Of a stretch of DNA of 64,000 nucleotides, positions 22,111 through 33,842 are shown piece after piece. Under the pieces are notes generated by a model, which was given only the letters and a program-made list of their open reading frames with translations, made no database searches and had not been told where the DNA came from. Both the position numbers and the translations under genes were made by a program. This DNA comes from Medicago truncatula (Eukaryota > Streptophyta > Magnoliopsida > Fabales > Fabaceae). The stretch lies in assembly GCF_003473485.1 (NCBI RefSeq), contig NC_053048.1, forward strand, positions 29,694,755 through 29,758,754, read 5' to 3'. Numbering within the stretch: the first letter of the stretch is position 1; each line of letters starts with the position of its first letter.

Positions 22111-23686
22111 AGGAGAAGTGAAGTTTGGTGGCAACCAGACTGGAAAAATCATTGGTACAGGTACTATTGGTAATTCCTCCATCTCAATTAATAATGTGTG
22201 GCTTGTAGATGGTCTGAAGCATAACCTATTGAGCATTAGTCAATTTTGTGACAATGGGTATGATGTAATGTTCAGTAAGACCAACTGCACACTAGTCAAC
22301 AAGGGTGACAAATCCATTACATTCAAGGGAAAGAGAGTTGAGAATGTCTATAAAATAAATTTCTCTGATCTGGCTGATCAGAAGGTAGTTTGCCTTCTGT
22401 CAATGAATGATAAAAAATGGGTATGGCATGAAAGGTTGGGACATGCTAATTGGAGATTAATTTCTAAAATTAGCAAGTTACAACTGGTCAAAGGATTGCC
22501 TAACATTGATTATCATTCAGATGCACTTTGTGGTGCATGTCAGAAAGGGAAAATTGTGAAAAGTACTTTCAAATCTAAAGACATTGTATCAACCTCCAGA
22601 CCCTTAGAATTACTCCATATTGATCTTTTTGGTCCAGTTAATACTGCATCTTTATATGGAAGTAAATATGGATTAGTCATTGTTGATGGTTACAGCAGAT
22701 GGACTTGGGTAAAATTCATTAAAAGTAAAGACTATGCATGTGAAGTGTTTAGCAGTTTCTGCACTCAAATACAATCTGAAAAAGAATTGAAAATTTTGAA
22801 AGTCAGAAGTGATCATGGTGGAGAATTTGAAAATGAGCCATTTGAACTTTTTTGTGAAAAACATGGGATTCTCCATGAATTTTCTTCTCCTAGAACTCCA
22901 CAACAAAATGGGGTTGTAGAGAGAAAGAACAGAACCTTACAAGAAATGGCCAGAACCATGATCCATGAAAACAATTTAGCTAAACATTTCTGGGCAGAAG
23001 CAGTTAATACTTCATGTTATATTCAAAATAGGATCTATATCAGACCTATGTTGGAGAAAACAGCATATGAACTCTTTAAAGGAAGAAGACCCAATATCTC
23101 TTACTTTCATCAGTTTGGATGTACTTGTTACATGTTAAACACTAAAGACTATCTGAAGAAATTTGATGCCAAGGCTCAAAGAGGAATCTTTTTAGGTTAC
23201 TCTGAAAAGTCAAAGGCGTACAGAGTGTATAATTCAGAAACACATTGTGTTGAAGAATCTATGCACGTAAAATTTGATGATAGAGAGCCTGGAAGTAAAA
23301 CTCCAGAGCAAAGTGAAAGTAATGCAGGTACAACTGATTCTGAAGATGCATCAGAATCTGATCAACCTTCTGATTCTGAAAAGTATTCAGAAGTTGAATC
23401 TAGTCCAGAAGCTGAAATCACTCCAGAAGCTGAGTCTAATTCAGAAGCAGAACCTAGTCCAGTAGTACAGAATGAAAATGCTTCTGAGGATATTCAAGAT
23501 AACACTCAGCAGGTTATTCAACCTAAATTCAAGCACAAATCTTCACACCCTGAGGAGCTAATCATTGGAAACAAAGATAGTCATAGAAGAACAAGATCAC
23601 ATTTCAGACAAGAAGAGTCATTAATAGGATTGCTTTCAATAATTGAGCCTAAAACTGTTGAAGAAGCTCTCTCAGATGATGGATGA
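21995..23686 (+). pseudogene. Protease-integrase part of pol, ended by an in-frame stop
   Basis: The protease motif LDSGCSRHMTG is at about 22040-22072. The integrase zinc-binding region follows (HERLGH ... CGACQKGK), then the integrase core with HIDLFGP, VRSDHGGEF and QNGVVERKNRT, which supply the D, D and E residues. A GKRP-like region and an S/E-rich linker come next. The frame stops at TGA 23684-23686 just before the RT domain, which continues in the same frame from 23687. The element therefore cannot make a full pol protein by ordinary translation. It overlaps gag in another frame. Confidence 0.88.
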
Positions 23687-25174
23687 ATATTAGCTATGCA
23701 AGAAGAGCTAAATCAGTTTCAAAGGAATGATGTGTGGGATCTGGTACCCAAACCTTTTCAGAAGAACATTATTGGAACAAAATGGGTATTCAGAAACAAG
23801 CTGAATGAACAAGGAGAAGTAACCAGAAACAAAGCCAGACTTGTTGCTCAAGGTTACAGTCAACAAGAAGGCATTGATTACACTGAAACATTTGCTCCAG
23901 TTGCAAGATTGGAAGCAATCAGGTTACTTCTATCCTATGCAATTAATCATGGCATAATATTGTATCAAATGGATGTCAAAAGTGCTTTTCTTAATGGTGT
24001 CATTGAAGAAGAAGTATATGTCAAACAACCTCCTGGGTTTGAGGATCTTAAGCATCCTGACCATGTCTATAAACTTAAGAAATCACTATATGGCTTGAAA
24101 CAAGCTCCCAGAGCTTGGTATGATAGACTAAGTAATTTCTTAATTAAAAATGATTTTGAAAGAGGACAAGTTGACACAACACTCTTCAGAAGGACTCTTA
24201 AGAAGGACATTTTGATTGTACAAATATATGTTGATAATATAATATTTGGTTCTACTAATGCATCTCTTTGCAAAGAATTTTCTAAGTTAATGCAGGATGA
24301 ATTTGAAATGAGTATGATGGGAGAATTGAAGTTCTTTCTTGGAATTCAAATCAACCAAAGTAAAGAAGGAGTATATGTTCATCAAACAAAATATACAAAG
24401 GAGCTTCTGAAGAAGTTCAAGCTAGAAGATTGTAAAGTGATGAACACTCCAATGCATCCAACCTGCACCTTAAGCAAAGAAGATACTGGAACAGTAGTAG
24501 ACCAGAAGCTATACAGAGGTATGATTGGTTCTCTGTTATACCTCACTGCATCTAGACCTGATATTTTATTCAGTGTATGCTTGTGTGCAAGATTTCAATC
24601 AGATCCTAGAGAATCTCATTTAACTGCAGTTAAGAGAATCTTCAGGTATCTGAAAGGAACAACTAATCTTGGACTCCTGTATAGGAAATCCCTAGATTAT
24701 AAGTTGATTGGATTCTGTGATGCTGATTATGCTGGTGACAGGATTGAAAGAAAATCAACCAGTGGAAATTGTCAATTCCTGGGAGAGAATCTGATATCCT
24801 GGGCAAGCAAAAGACAAGCAACTATTGCTATGTCTACAGCAGAAGCAGAATACATTTCAGCTGCAAGTTGTTGCACACAACTACTTTGGATGAAACATCA
24901 GTTGGAAGATTATCAGATTAATGCTAACAGTATTCCCATCTTTTGTGATAATACTGTTGCTATTTGTTTGTCAAAGAATCCAATTCTACATTCAAGAGCC
25001 AAGCATATTGAGATCAAACACCATTTTATCAGAGACTATGTTCAAAAAGGGATTTTAGATATACAATTCATTGATACTGAACATCAATGGGCTGATATAT
25101 TTACAAAACCTTTATCTGTTGAAAGATTTGATTTTATTAAGAAAAATTTGAACATGCATTTTGTGTCTGATTGA
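23687..25174 (+). pseudogene. Reverse transcriptase-RNase H part of pol, altered active site
   Basis: The RVT_2-type RT runs from about 23720 ([45 protein letters not shown]). The catalytic YVDD box reads YVDN here: the codon at 24236-24238 is AAT. The RNase H domain follows ([26 protein letters not shown]), and the frame ends with TGA after DIFTKPL. Loss of the second catalytic aspartate should inactivate DNA synthesis, so this copy would need enzyme from a relative. Confidence 0.9.
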
Positions 25175-25669
25175 AAAATTGCTTGCCTCTGAATAAGAAG
25201 TTTGGTTCTGAAGTCTATTCAGAAGCATTTAGTCCATCAGAAGCTCTTAACTGAGGTTCTGAGGAAAATGTGCTTCTGAAGATGACGTCAGCACTAAGAC
25301 TTCAGAAGCGGTATTCTTTGCTTCTGAATAGCAAGGCTAGTGGGAACGTTGGCAGTTACTCTTGGTAACAGTTGTCCCATTACCCAAAAGTTAGTTTTCT
25401 GAAAAGTCTCTGACGTGGTCTATTTGTATTGGAGTATAACAAAAAGGGCAATGATGTTTTATTTGCTTTTAAACATACTAACACGCGCCCCTAATTTGTC
25501 ATTAATGCTATGTTTGTTTGTCTCTTTTGAATTGCAAACGTTTTACTTAAAAACACTAAGTCAATTCACACACTACTCACTTCACAACAAACACTTTCAT
25601 TTCTTTTCTAAACCTTCGTTGCTAAGAAACTTCAAAACCCTAGAACCCTCTTCAATCTTCAATCAATCA

Positions 25670-28638
25670 ATGGAAAGTTCAAGTTCTGCTCTGGGTTCAT
25701 CTTCAAACATGGAAATAGATACTCATGCGTATGAGATAAAAGGAAGAACCATGTCTATTGAAGAATGGGAGTTAATCATTCAAGCAGAAAACCCAGTGGA
25801 TTTCGCCTCCTTAACCCACCATGGATGCGACCTGGTAAGGTTCTACAAGAAACAAAAGTTAATGGGTTATTTCAGTCTTCTCAATGGTCCAACGTATGAA
25901 GTTCTGGTCAGACAATTTTGGGTAAGGGCTTCAATCTTTGACATTGATGCTGCTAGACAGGAAGAAGCTCAATTGATTCTGGTTGATCCTACTCTGAAGG
26001 GAAAAACCAGAGAAGAAATGGGTCTACTCTCCTTCACTGGTACAGAGATAAGATCAAATGTCATGGGTATTCCTGTAACCATAAATGAGCAGATTATTGC
26101 TCAAGCCATGGGAAGGGATACCTCTGGCAAGTACTTTGGAGAAGGAAATTGTTAATAACACCATCTATAGATCTAAGGATGTTAAACCTTACAGCACCTT
26201 GAGCATTGAGAAGAAGTTGCTGCTGAAAATCCAAAATGAGAACATCTTTCCCAAAGGTGGAGGAAGTGATCAACCTTCACTTGGACACAAGGTTTTCCTG
26301 CATCACACCATCACTCAAGAGACCACGATGAATGTTCCTAAGTACATGTTCAAGTACATGATCAAGGAACTAAAGAAGAGTCAGATGGAGAACAGGAAGT
26401 TTGTTCCTTATGGAAGGCTGCTCTCTGTAATTTTTCAAGAAGGAGGAATACTAAGTGCCTTGAAGGATGTTGGCATTTATGATAACCAGAAGTTGGGAGC
26501 AGTCACTGGAAAGATAATCAATGGATCAACTCTTGTGAAGATGAAATTGATTCCAACAAATGCTCACAAGAAACTAGATTCTGATATGCATGAATCTGAT
26601 GTCATATCTGATCTAGTCACTCATCACATCCCTATCTGCAAGAAGGATCCCCTGGATGTGCAAAGGACTTACATCATGGACTTCTACAAAACTTACAAGA
26701 AGAAGATTGACTTGAAAGATGTCCCTGAGGAGATGTATGGTGGTGCTTTGCCTGTGGCCAAAGGCAGAAAGTCCAAGAAAAAGCAGATCACCAAGGAGGA
26801 GTATCTTGCTGATGATGCTACTGAGAAGGGTACTCAGAAGCATCAAAAAGCTAAGAAGGAAAAATCAGCAATGTCCACTATTCAAGAGGAAGTGGAAGAC
26901 TTGGATGAAGTCCCACTTATCAGGAAAAGGAAAAGGAGTGCTCAAGAAACAGCAGAACAGCTTGCTTCTGAACAAGCTGATTCTGAAAAACCTCTAAGTC
27001 CTAAGAAGAAAAGAGAAGCTGCTCTTCAAACCATCAGAAACAAGAGAACAAGAGATCTAAAAACTGCTGAAGGTAACAAAGAAGATGAAGCTGAACAGCC
27101 AGAAGAAGAGCCATGTGCTAAAAAGGCTAAGAATAAGCCTAGTGTTATGCCAATGTATGTTCCTACAGCAGAACAATGGCTATATGCTAGGAATTATACT
27201 AGAACTGGTATGGCTAAGATGAAGGAGCTGAGACAGCAGAAGAAAAGAGAGGAACAACTTAAGGCTGTAGGGTATAAGCTAGCTCCTGAGAAGGCTGCTG
27301 AGTTTGCTGCATTGGCTGCTGAGGTTGAAAAGGAAATTGTTCAGGAGGGAGTGAAACTACTTTCTCAAGAAAGACAAGCAAGCTTCAGAAGCTACTTCTT
27401 CAGAACCAGCTTCTAAAGCTTCAGAAGCAGCTCTTCCAGAAGCTCACTCTTCAGGTACATCACTAAAAACTGACATCAGTACTCAGATTCCTGACCTTCC
27501 TTCTTCACCCTCATCATCATCCACTGAATCAGATGACCAACCCCTTAGTCAACACATAGAAAAACTTCTAAATATCAAACCCACAAAACTAACAGAGTTT
27601 GGAACTTTTGACTATGAGCAAACACAAATTGAATTTTCTAAGAACAGAATTAAACTTTGTGAGAAATTCAATTTGCCTGCTTCTCATCCTTTGTATCCAG
27701 TCATTCCAGAAGCTGTTAGCATACAACACCCTCAACCCAACCAAGAACCTAACCAAACAAACCAACAAAATGACCAAACTCCACAAAGAGCCTCTGAAGT
27801 AGTTTCAGAAGCAACTACTTCAGAAATCCCCCAACAACAAGAATCCTCAACCCTTCACAACCTAGAAAAACATCTAGGTGGTGAAATGCAACCAACACCC
27901 ACAAAGGCCTCTAAGACAGTCCCTGAAAAGACTGTTTTGGAAAACCAACAATCAGAAACTCAAACAGAACCCCAAACCATCCCTGAGCATACTGTTCAGG
28001 AACAAACTGTTTCTGAACAAGTTGCTTCTGACCAAGAGCTTGGTGCTTCTGAACAGTCTGTTCATGAACATCATGACTCTGACCAACAACAAACAGCCTC
28101 TGACCATCAAACAACAGAACAACAACAACCAGCATCACCTTCTATAATAGACTTAACCTCTGACCAACCCTCCACATCTCATACAACTCAAACTGAACCC
28201 TCACCCATTCCTGACAATATCCTAGAGTCTGAGTATATAGATGAACAGCTAATCAGACTTAGTGATGAGATTCAGACACTGATTCTTTGCAGAACAGTTC
28301 CTGTACCTCCTATTCACTATCTTGATCAGTGGATGGATCTGAAGAAGAGTTTTGATGAGCTGCTGGATCAACTAAGCACTAAGTGTGTCTCATCTCACTC
28401 TGCCATGCTGAAAAAGATGTTGGATGATATGCATGAAGCAGCTAAAGAGAAAGAGCTGAAATATGTGCCTCTGCTGGACATCACTCCTTTCTATCCAGAA
28501 GAAGAGTACGTCACAAGGAGTGCAAGAATTCATGCTGGGTTTAAAAGAAGAATGAGAGAAAAGGATGAGCTACTTAAGAAGAAGGATGAGCAAATTAAGT
28601 ATCTCTTGGAACAGATGTATAAGCAAGCCCAACCTTAG
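25670..28638 (+). pseudogene. Extra 3' coding region of the Sirevirus (env-like ORF position), frameshifted
   Basis: There is about 2.9 kb of coding sequence between pol and the polypurine region, split into three frames by shifts near 26150 and 27400. The first part (from ATG 25670) contains MSIEEWELII and VRQFWVRAS. The middle is K/E/R-rich with likely coiled coil. The last third is S/T/E/Q-rich and ends in a charged helical segment near 28638. I see no signal peptide or clear membrane segment, so 'envelope-like' describes only the position. Similar pieces are often annotated in legumes as putative plant transposon protein. Function is unknown. Confidence 0.75.
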
Positions 28639-28879
28639 TTGCACACCCAATTTTCTTTGCTTGTTTTAATCTTTGCTCTAAGTACTTTAGTTGCTTTGCC
28701 TTTGTATCTTAACTTTTCTTTATAAATATTATCATTGTTTCTGGATCATATGTTTTACGAGCTTTAACTCTGATGATATTTACTGTTTTTAATGTTGTCT
28801 GCTCTGATACATTTTTTTTAAGGTTTATATGTTTATATGCTCTGCTACTCTTTCTTTTGTTTTTATTCTTTTTGTTGAT

Positions 28880-29166
28880 GACAAAAGGGGGAGTAAATGT
28901 ATAGTATGTTTAGGCACTGAGCCCCACTATAACCACTTCAAAACCTTTTTTAAATACTTCTGATATTATTTATTTTTATGAGTATTTTATTGAAATTTAA
29001 TTAATAAGAATAGAACTCAGGGGGAGCTTACAAACCTCACCTTAAAGATCTATTAGACTCAGGGGGAGCTTACAAACCTCTATCCCAGTGGTCAACTTAT
29101 TAATTAGATCAACAACAATTGAACATTTTAAATACTATTGTTTGTCATCATCAAAAAGGGGGAGAT
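28880..29166 (+). other. Multiple polypurine-tract motifs
   Basis: AAAAGGGGGAG lies at about 28884-28894, CAGGGGGAGC at about 29017 and 29059, and AAAAAGGGGGAGAT ends directly before the 3' LTR at 29166. The last is the expected plus-strand primer. Repeated GGGGGAG motifs upstream of the 3' LTR have been described as a Sirevirus hallmark. Confidence 0.82.
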
Positions 29167-32100
29167 TGTTGGAACAAAATGTGTTTCACAATGAACCTTA
29201 TTGAGTTTTGATGATAACAAGGTGTTATCGCGATTTTCGGGTGTCAAGTCATTAATTAGGCTTGAACCTTTCAATCTTTGATATTCTCTATTTTTTCTTG
29301 GGAAGGGCAAAATTGAGAAAAAACCCTTAGATTCTAAGTTCGGGGGTCGTTTTCGCTACGGGAAGGTGTTAGGCACCCGGAACGATTATGGTATTCCATA
29401 AGAACCGTTCTCCTAAGTTTATTTCTACGCTTTACTTTTATTGCCTACTTATTGAAAAAGAAGTTTTATTTGAGTGAAGAATGGGGGAGAGAAGATGATT
29501 GAGATTTTATTTTTATTTGGCTTGGAGGAGTTTTGACTCATTGCCTACGTACCCTTTTAAGGGATCAAAACCAAACGTAGTTCATTCTCAAAAAATTGTT
29601 TTTTTGTTTTTGTTGGTTGATTTTAGGTTTGAAAAAGGAATTTTGAAGAATGGAGGTGAGAGGCCTCAAGGGCATGAGATTTGGAAAATGTGAGGTGGAA
29701 TTGGTTATTTTGCAAAATAAAGTCTAAGTATGATTAAAATTCATTAAGATTTTTACTTAAGAAAATAAGAGGAAAATGAGGAGTTTTGACTCCTATTTTG
29801 GAAAAAACGGTTTTCAAGTGAGGTTATTCACATTTTTTTTGGGAAAATGATTTTTGTCTAAGTATTATAAAACCTAAGCATACATCTAAACATACATTCC
29901 CTAATCATGTATCTAGAATATCCATGTGGGGTGTGTGCATGTGTCGGTGTACATCACTTATAGCGTCCATAGTCCTTTACATCGAGTCCTAGATACATGC
30001 TATGGTCTTGCAAGAATGTAAACTAAACTAAACTAACTAAATTTATTACAAACCAGTTGGCATAGAAACGAATACAAAAAGAAAACCTAAATTAGGAGCA
30101 ATGAGGGTACAAAGATTAGGTGCTTATGGAACAAATGAGATATGAAGCATAAGAGTTAGTAACACAAGTACAAAATGATAATAATAAAAAAAAGATGCAA
30201 GCAATATAAAATTGAATAGCACAAGAGAAAGAAAATAATGCAACGAAACAAAGTAGTAAAAATAATGCAAGCAATGTTGAATTGAATAGCACAAGAGAAA
30301 AAAAATAATGCAACGAAACAAAGTAGTAAAAATACACCTAGAATTTAGGTATAACACTCATACATGCATATGACCTATAATTCCCTCATTATAGCCATTT
30401 TTGAAAGGTTTGAATTTAAGCTACAATGGGAGGATCATAAGAGTACACACAAGCAAAGCATTATATCATATTCCTAGAGATATTTTCACACATTATTTCA
30501 CATGCAAAAATATCATAATATGTAAAATGCATCAAGAACATATATGGAATTTAATGAGCAAGAATTAAAAGAACAAAGTAAAGAAAATAAATGCAAAAAT
30601 AAGCAAATAAATTCTAACACTTAGAGGAAAAATTAAAACGATAGGGAAATATTTTTAGAAATTTTTTAGAAGCATAAAACGCCAAGAAAGTGTAAAAAAG
30701 TATTTAAAACACAATTAAAAAGCAATTAAAAAGAGGCTCAGCAGGATTTAATCTGGTCCGCTGGATGAATCCAGAGGTCCAGATCTAACTCCCAAGATCA
30801 CATCACAGCCACTGGATCAAAGATCCAAGGGTCAAAAAAAAAAGCACAAAAGATAGTGTAAAATGCAGGAAGCACAGTGACCGTTAGATCAAAGATCTAA
30901 CGGTTCAAACAGAAGATATAACATATTCCACACATAAAATCACACACAGGATTCAAAATAAAACACACAGCAGCCATCAGATCTTGGAACAATCCAGATC
31001 TGATGGTTCACAGAGCGAGGGAACACCACTGAAACATGCACGCGCGCGCGTGGGAACGGAGGGAGTATATAAAGGAATTTTCACACAAAAAACACATAAA
31101 CCCCTTCTCCTTCTCTCTCTAAAACTCAAAATCACAAAAATGCTCTCCCTTCTCTCTAGAAACTCGCCGCCGGCGGGAGCTAAGTGGTGGTGGTGGCCGG
31201 AGTTGCTCCGGCGCGGTGGCCGGCCGTAGCGCCGCCGCGTCGGAGCGTTTTTCTTTTTGTTCAAGGTATTAAAAATTGTCAATTGGTTATTACTAATTAT
31301 TGTTCAAGTTTACAGGACCAAAGGCTAGTCAAGTAATTTCAATAGGTCTTGGATGAACAATGAAAAGCAAACGAATTCCAAGCATCTGAAGAAAACTGCT
31401 CCTGAAGCTGAAGTGCTTCTGAAGTGATGACGTCATCAGAAGCAGAAGGTCATCAGAAGCAAAGGTTTTCATCAGAAGCAATATCTTCACCAGAAGCTAC
31501 GTTTGATCCTTTAATCAAACTGAAGATTCAAAGTAGCTGATTTTCAATTCAGTCTTATCCAAGAAGAACGAAGAATTGAAAGGGAGGTACCAACGGATAT
31601 ATGGATAGCACTGAGCACTTGTCTCTCGTTAATAGAGTTGACAAAGTACAAGTGTACAACCACTACCTCCACTACTCTGTTTTTGTCTACGCTACAAGAC
31701 AAGACAACAGCCATGCCTGCAGAATTTGTGCCTTCAAGATGGGAATGAATTTGAAGCTTATTCTTCAAAGGACTACACCCAAATCAGGCAAAGGATTACT
31801 GGTGGATGATCAAAGGATTTCAAACGACTCTTTAGACGTGCTGATTATCTCAACGTCTCTTTCACGCCTCTATATAAAGGAGTGAAGACTTGAAGATAAA
31901 AGATAGAGATATACAAGTTCAAAAGCGTCAAAACTCTGTCAAATTGATTCTACAAAGCACACTGAATTTCTGCACTGATTTGATACATCTTAGAAATTCA
32001 AAGTCTAGAGTCTTTATTGTATTGTATTGTGAACACCACTGATTGTATATCAAGTGTTCAAGTCAAACTCAATTCTCTGTATTTTTGTTTGATCAGAAGT

Positions 32101-32487
32101 CTCTTGCCTGCGTGCTTGAGCATTAGAAGTCTCTTGCTTAGTGCTTGAGCATTGGAAGACTCTTGCGTGTGTGCTTGAGCATTTTTGTGAAGTCTCATAC
32201 TTAGAAAGTATTGAGCATTTGTAATCTTTGTGATTATAGTGAAATCTCCTTGGAAGTGCAAGGGGGGACTGGACTACTTCCGTGTTGTGGAAGGAACCAG
32301 GATAACTGCTTGTGTCTTTGTCTTTCTTTTCTCTGCTCTGTTCTTTTCCGCTGCATATCTAATTCTGATCATTTCATCAGAAGCACTCACAAACTGCTTC
32401 TAAAGGTTTATCAGAAGAAGATTTTTTTTAGAGAGAAAAAGAAAAACACAATTCAACCCCCCCTTCTTGTGTTTTTTCACACCTTCA
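29167..32487 (+). repeat. 3' LTR, split by an inserted LTR fragment
   Basis: LTR sequence runs 29167-29222 and resumes at about 31262-32487; joined, it corresponds to the whole 5' LTR. The C-tract near its end is 7 C compared with 17 in the 5' LTR. TATA is at 31871-31878 and the TGACGTCA palindrome at about 31425-31438. Confidence 0.92.
29223..31261 (-). mobile_element. Inserted LTR fragment of the same family as 61377-64000
   Basis: The insertion interrupts the 3' LTR, with CAAGG on both sides (29218-29222 and 31262-31266). Read on the minus strand it parallels the LTR at 61377-64000 from about 62880 onward: a GC-rich CGCCGGCGG region, a TTTATATA box and, at the far end, the GTCCTAGATACAT / CCATAGTCC phrases. 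It continues about 780 bp beyond what the other copy shows and ends GCGATAACA. It lacks the first 1.5 kb of that LTR. No open frame of note. Inverted GATC-centred repeats lie at 30760-31010. Confidence 0.8.
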
Positions 32488-33842
32488 TCCAATTGTAGAA
32501 GCAAGTATTGAACCCAAAGCATTTGAGAACATGTAGAAGAAAAGTTCCAATTTAAAGTGTCAAAGGCTTTCCTCAGATGCAGTCATGATACAATCTTGAA
32601 TGTGCTTTCCATGTATGAAGCCTCTTTGGTATTCAGAAACAATAGAAGAAGCTATGGAGCCAAGCCTATCAACTAAGATTTTGGTAAAAATTTAGAATTG
32701 GAAATTGGCGAGAGCAATTTGCGTGATATTGTCAAGTTTGTCAGCACCAGGGACCTTAGGAATCAAGATGATGAGGTTGGAATTTAAGTTGGGCATAATG
32801 TAATTATTAGTGAAGAAGAATTGTGTGGATTTGACAACATCAGAACCAACAATGGGCCAGAAAGTTTGGTAAAAGTGACTTGAAAACCCATCGGGGCCAG
32901 CAGTAGAGTCTCCATTAAGGGATAAAACTGCATTCTTAATCTTCTCATGATTAGGTAGCTCATTATTTTGAGCAGTAACAAGACTTGGGATAAACTGGTC
33001 AGGAAGCTCATTAGAAGTATGTTGGGCATGAGAGGTAAAAATGTTGGTAAAGTACTCCAAAACATGTGCTTCAATATCAGCAACTTCAGTGAGAATCACA
33101 TCACCATTCTTGAGAAAATTAATGTTACTTTGAGATTTTCTTACCTCAGCAGCTCTATGAAAAAAGGCAGTATTCTTGTCACCTTTGATGAACCTGACAC
33201 ACTTTGCCTTATCCTTTTAGAAGATCTTAGCTAGATGCAAAGCTTCAGTATAATTGGACAGACAAGACAACTCATCAGATTCTCTATCAAAATTCATGCC
33301 AAACTGGTTAATTGCTAATTGAATGGTTTCCAACTGCTTTAATTTAGCCTTTAAGGTTTTCAGTTTGTAATGTAGAGTGTTCATGAGGAGCCAGTAGCAG
33401 TACATTTCCAATGATCAAAAATCAGAATCCCACAACTATCAAAAGAAGTCCAAGTTTTGTAAGACTTGAATCTAGTAATCAACTGAATGGGGGGATGCTT
33501 GTGCATAAAAAGCATGAAAGGGAAGTGTTCAAAATTGCATCTAGCTAGGGTATTGCAGCTCATAGAACTCCAACTATCAAGCCAGTCATCATTGCATAAA
33601 GCTCTATCTAGCCTTTGAGCTGTGAAGGCTATACCAGCTCTATTATTGGACCAAGTGAATCTCATACCATTCGTATTCAGATGGATATGAGAGTTATGAG
33701 TGGACCATTGCAAAAATTCAGTAAAGGCTACAGTGAGAGGTAGCTTTCCTCCAACTTTTTCGGCGAGGCAATTTCTTCTCATAAGTGTGATAAAATTATT
33801 GATCTTATGATTAAATATGCTAAAATTCTCCATTGGAGACAC
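32488..33842 (-). pseudogene. Truncated LINE (L1-type) ORF2: endonuclease and RT shards
   Basis: On the minus strand, 33842-33381 gives the end of an endonuclease domain (MRFTWSNN, RLDRALCNDDW). The segment 33234-32692 leads into the reverse transcriptase (GPDGFSSHFYQTFW, LIILIPKVPGA). Several stops and frame changes break the frame. The 5' part (beyond 33842) and the 3' part are missing. The copia element's right target duplication TCCAA abuts the RT end, but no LINE sequence is visible on the other side of that element. Confidence 0.82.

Larger units (their letters stand above)
18581..32487 (+). mobile_element. Sirevirus-type Ty1/copia retrotransposon with nested insertion
   Basis: The element is bounded by TGTTGG...CTTCA LTRs and flanked by the 5-bp duplication TCCAA (18576-18580 and 32488-32492). 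Order: 5' LTR, primer site, gag, protease, integrase, reverse transcriptase/RNase H, an extra 3' coding region, several polypurine motifs, 3' LTR. Integrase before RT is the copia order. The extra 3' coding region, a long zinc-knuckle gag and repeated GGGGGAG motifs fit the Sirevirus lineage known from SIRE1-like elements. The LTRs differ by about nine substitutions that I counted by eye plus a C-tract difference, so insertion is recent. The coding region is nevertheless broken in several places. Confidence 0.92.

Noticed and set aside
29997..30360. Hydrophobic repeat frames (30116-30357, minus)
   Set aside because: The frames come from a short tandem repeat (AAAGTAGTAAAAATA-type units) within the inserted LTR fragment and are not conserved in the other copy.
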